A stretch of DNA of 5,662 bases from Helicobacteraceae bacterium (lineage in GTDB: Bacteria; Campylobacterota; Campylobacteria; Campylobacterales; Sulfurimonadaceae). Shown here in pieces: positions 4,864 through 5,662 of the stretch. The position numbers were made by a program, and so were the translations under genes. The notes under the pieces were generated by a model, which was not told where the DNA came from, searched no databases, and saw nothing but the letters and a program-made list of their open reading frames with translations. The first letter of the stretch is position 1, and every line of letters starts with the position of its first letter. Location: NCBI GenBank assembly GCA_027056525.1, contig JALUKO010000037.1, forward strand, positions 1-5,662, in the 5' to 3' direction.

Positions 4864-5662
4864 TGAGTACATCCTTTACATAATCTTCAAATTTGTCGAG
4901 TTCGACCAAAAAGGCATCATGCCCGTAGTCACTTGCTACTTCCATATAGTGATGATTTTTATTTTCAAGTTTATTCAGTACCTCATGTAACTCCCGCATC
5001 TCTGAACTTTTAAAAAGTAAATCATTGCTGAAGCTGACAAGGTGCAGCTCTGCCTGAACTTTTTTCATCGCCTCTTCAAGTGAGTCAAAACCGCGGGCAA
5101 GATCAAAAATATTGATCGCTTTGGTGATGTAGAGGTAAGAAAGCGGGTCAAACCATTTCGTGAAGTTATAGCCGTTGTACTCTAAATAAGATTCAACTTG
5201 AAACTTTCCAAAAAGCTCATAAAGACCATCCGTTCTTTTGTACTCTCTGCCAAATTTTGTCTTCATAGATTCATGAGATAAAAAGCTGATATGCCCTGCC
5301 ATACGTCCCACTGCCATTCCTGAGAGCCCTTGTTCTTTAATAACCTCCGGGTCATAATAGCCTTGCTGGAAATCAGGATCTTTTAAGATGGATTCACTTG
5401 CTACTTTGTTAAATGCTATTGCCCATGGCTGTGTTGCATAGGTTGTAGCCATGGCAACGATCTTGTTTGCGAAGTTTGGGTAGTGGATGGCGAACTGAAG
5501 TGCCTGCATACCGCCCATACTGCCTCCGACAATCGCGTGCACCCGATGGATATCAAGTCTGTCAAAGAGTATGCGTTGTGCTTTGATCATATCTTTTATG
5601 GTAACAACAGGGAACTTATAGCGGTAAGGCTCATGGTGAGGGTGCATAGTGCTCATAGGGCC
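4856..5662 (-). CDS. metX: Homoserine O-acetyltransferase, MetX family (5' end outside the window)
   Basis: Alpha/beta-hydrolase-fold acyltransferase that activates homoserine with acetyl-CoA (succinyl-CoA in some relatives) for methionine synthesis in the cytoplasm. The reading frame is open to the window edge and 268 residues are visible, beginning GPMSTMHP, the family's GPxSxxxP segment. ATG codons near the edge are internal methionines, not starts. Counting from the ATG at 5656, the nucleophile elbow GGSMGGMQ (44-51) carries S47, followed by FPVVTIKDM upstream of it at 15-23, the acid D212 (SFSNDLLF) and the histidine H246 (GHDAFL), so the catalytic triad is complete. Compared with MetX proteins of about 360 residues, roughly 95 N-terminal residues are missing only because of the window boundary. 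The stop overlaps xseB by 8 bases. Acetyl against succinyl specificity cannot be settled by eye. Confidence 0.93.
   Translation of the reverse strand, partial: GPMSTMHPHHEPYRYKFPVVTIKDMIKAQRILFDRLDIHRVHAIVGGSMGGMQALQFAIHYPNFANKIVAMATTYATQPWAIAFNKVASESILKDPDFQQGYYDPEVIKEQGLSGMAVGRMAGHISFLSHESMKTKFGREYKRTDGLYELFGKFQVESYLEYNGYNFTKWFDPLSYLYITKAINIFDLARGFDSLEEAMKKVQAELHLVSFSNDLLFKSSEMRELHEVLNKLENKNHHYMEVASDYGHDAFLVELDKFEDYVKDVLNG
4872..4877 (-). promoter_or_regulatory. Ribosome-binding site that fixes the xseB start
   Basis: AAAGGA lies 8 bases before the ATG at 4863-4861. Its last A is the first base of the in-frame ATG at 4872, ruling that ATG out as the start. It lies within the metX coding end, so xseB translation is probably coupled to metX. 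Confidence 0.75.
5423..5454 (-). repeat. Perfect 8-bp inverted repeat inside metX
   Basis: CCATGGCT and AGCCATGG face each other across 16 bases. Each arm also contains the palindrome CCATGG. It lies in coding sequence for the region TTYATQPWAIAF. It could form an mRNA stem, but no regulatory role is indicated and codon constraint explains it well. Confidence 0.35.

Noticed and set aside
4157..4990. Plus-strand frames at 4157-4342 and 4769-4990
   Set aside because: They are antisense to the nitrilase-like gene, xseB and metX, with no supporting signals.
5654..5656. ATG near the window edge as the metX start
   Set aside because: The frame stays open to the edge (Gly-Pro codons) and the region matches an internal MetX motif, so the gene is cut by the window, not short.
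1..5662. Mobile element, CRISPR array, tRNA/rRNA, riboswitch, frameshifted gene or horizontally acquired island
   Set aside because: I found no spaced repeats, transposase or integrase motifs, tRNA-like folds or broken frames; base composition looks even and the genes are tightly packed housekeeping types.

Overview
The window comes from a bacterial chromosome of roughly 40% G+C. Its gene content and order point to the Campylobacterota (Epsilonproteobacteria), probably a free-living Sulfurimonas/Sulfurovum/Sulfuricurvum-like member. The main argument is order. An aminotransferase, murC and a small membrane protein follow one another as I remember them in Helicobacter pylori (HP0624-HP0623-HP0622, then mutS2) and, from murC on, in Campylobacter jejuni (Cj1054c-Cj1053c-mutS2). 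A nitrilase-fold protein also sits close to murC in C. jejuni. These comparisons are from memory and were not searched.

All eight genes lie on the minus strand, so transcription runs from 5662 down to 1. (1) 5662-3868: metX (its 5' end lies outside the window), xseB and a nitrilase-like gene are packed with an 8-base overlap and a 3-base gap, so they look like one transcript. (2) 3867-3819: a short A+T-rich gap with two TATAAT boxes precedes a ThiF/MoeB-like gene (3818-3150). (3) 3149-3060: a 90-base gap carries a clear -10 box, a 7-bp inverted repeat across the promoter and leader, and a G+C-rich 5-bp hairpin. (4) 3059-1: a DapC-like aminotransferase, a 167-residue protein of unknown function, murC and the start of a membrane protein follow with 4-base overlap, 3-base gap and 1-base overlap, typical of a translationally coupled operon.

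The second operon makes sense as a cell-wall unit. The aminotransferase would help make meso-diaminopimelate, MurC adds the first amino acid of the stem peptide, and an uncharacterised acidic helical protein and a membrane protein travel with them. The first group joins methionine synthesis (MetX), DNA repair (XseB) and an orphan nitrilase-fold protein, with no obvious shared pathway.

This is mostly conserved housekeeping DNA. I see no mobile element, CRISPR array, RNA gene or phage sequence. The observations most worth following are a nitrilase-fold protein that seems to have lost its catalytic cysteine and lysine, a ThiF/MoeB relative without the family's functional cysteines, the unknown 167-residue protein with a TPR-like segment, and the inverted repeat over the dapC-murC promoter. 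Four gene starts need care: two ATGs are set by Shine-Dalgarno position, one start is a GTG, and two genes run off the window.
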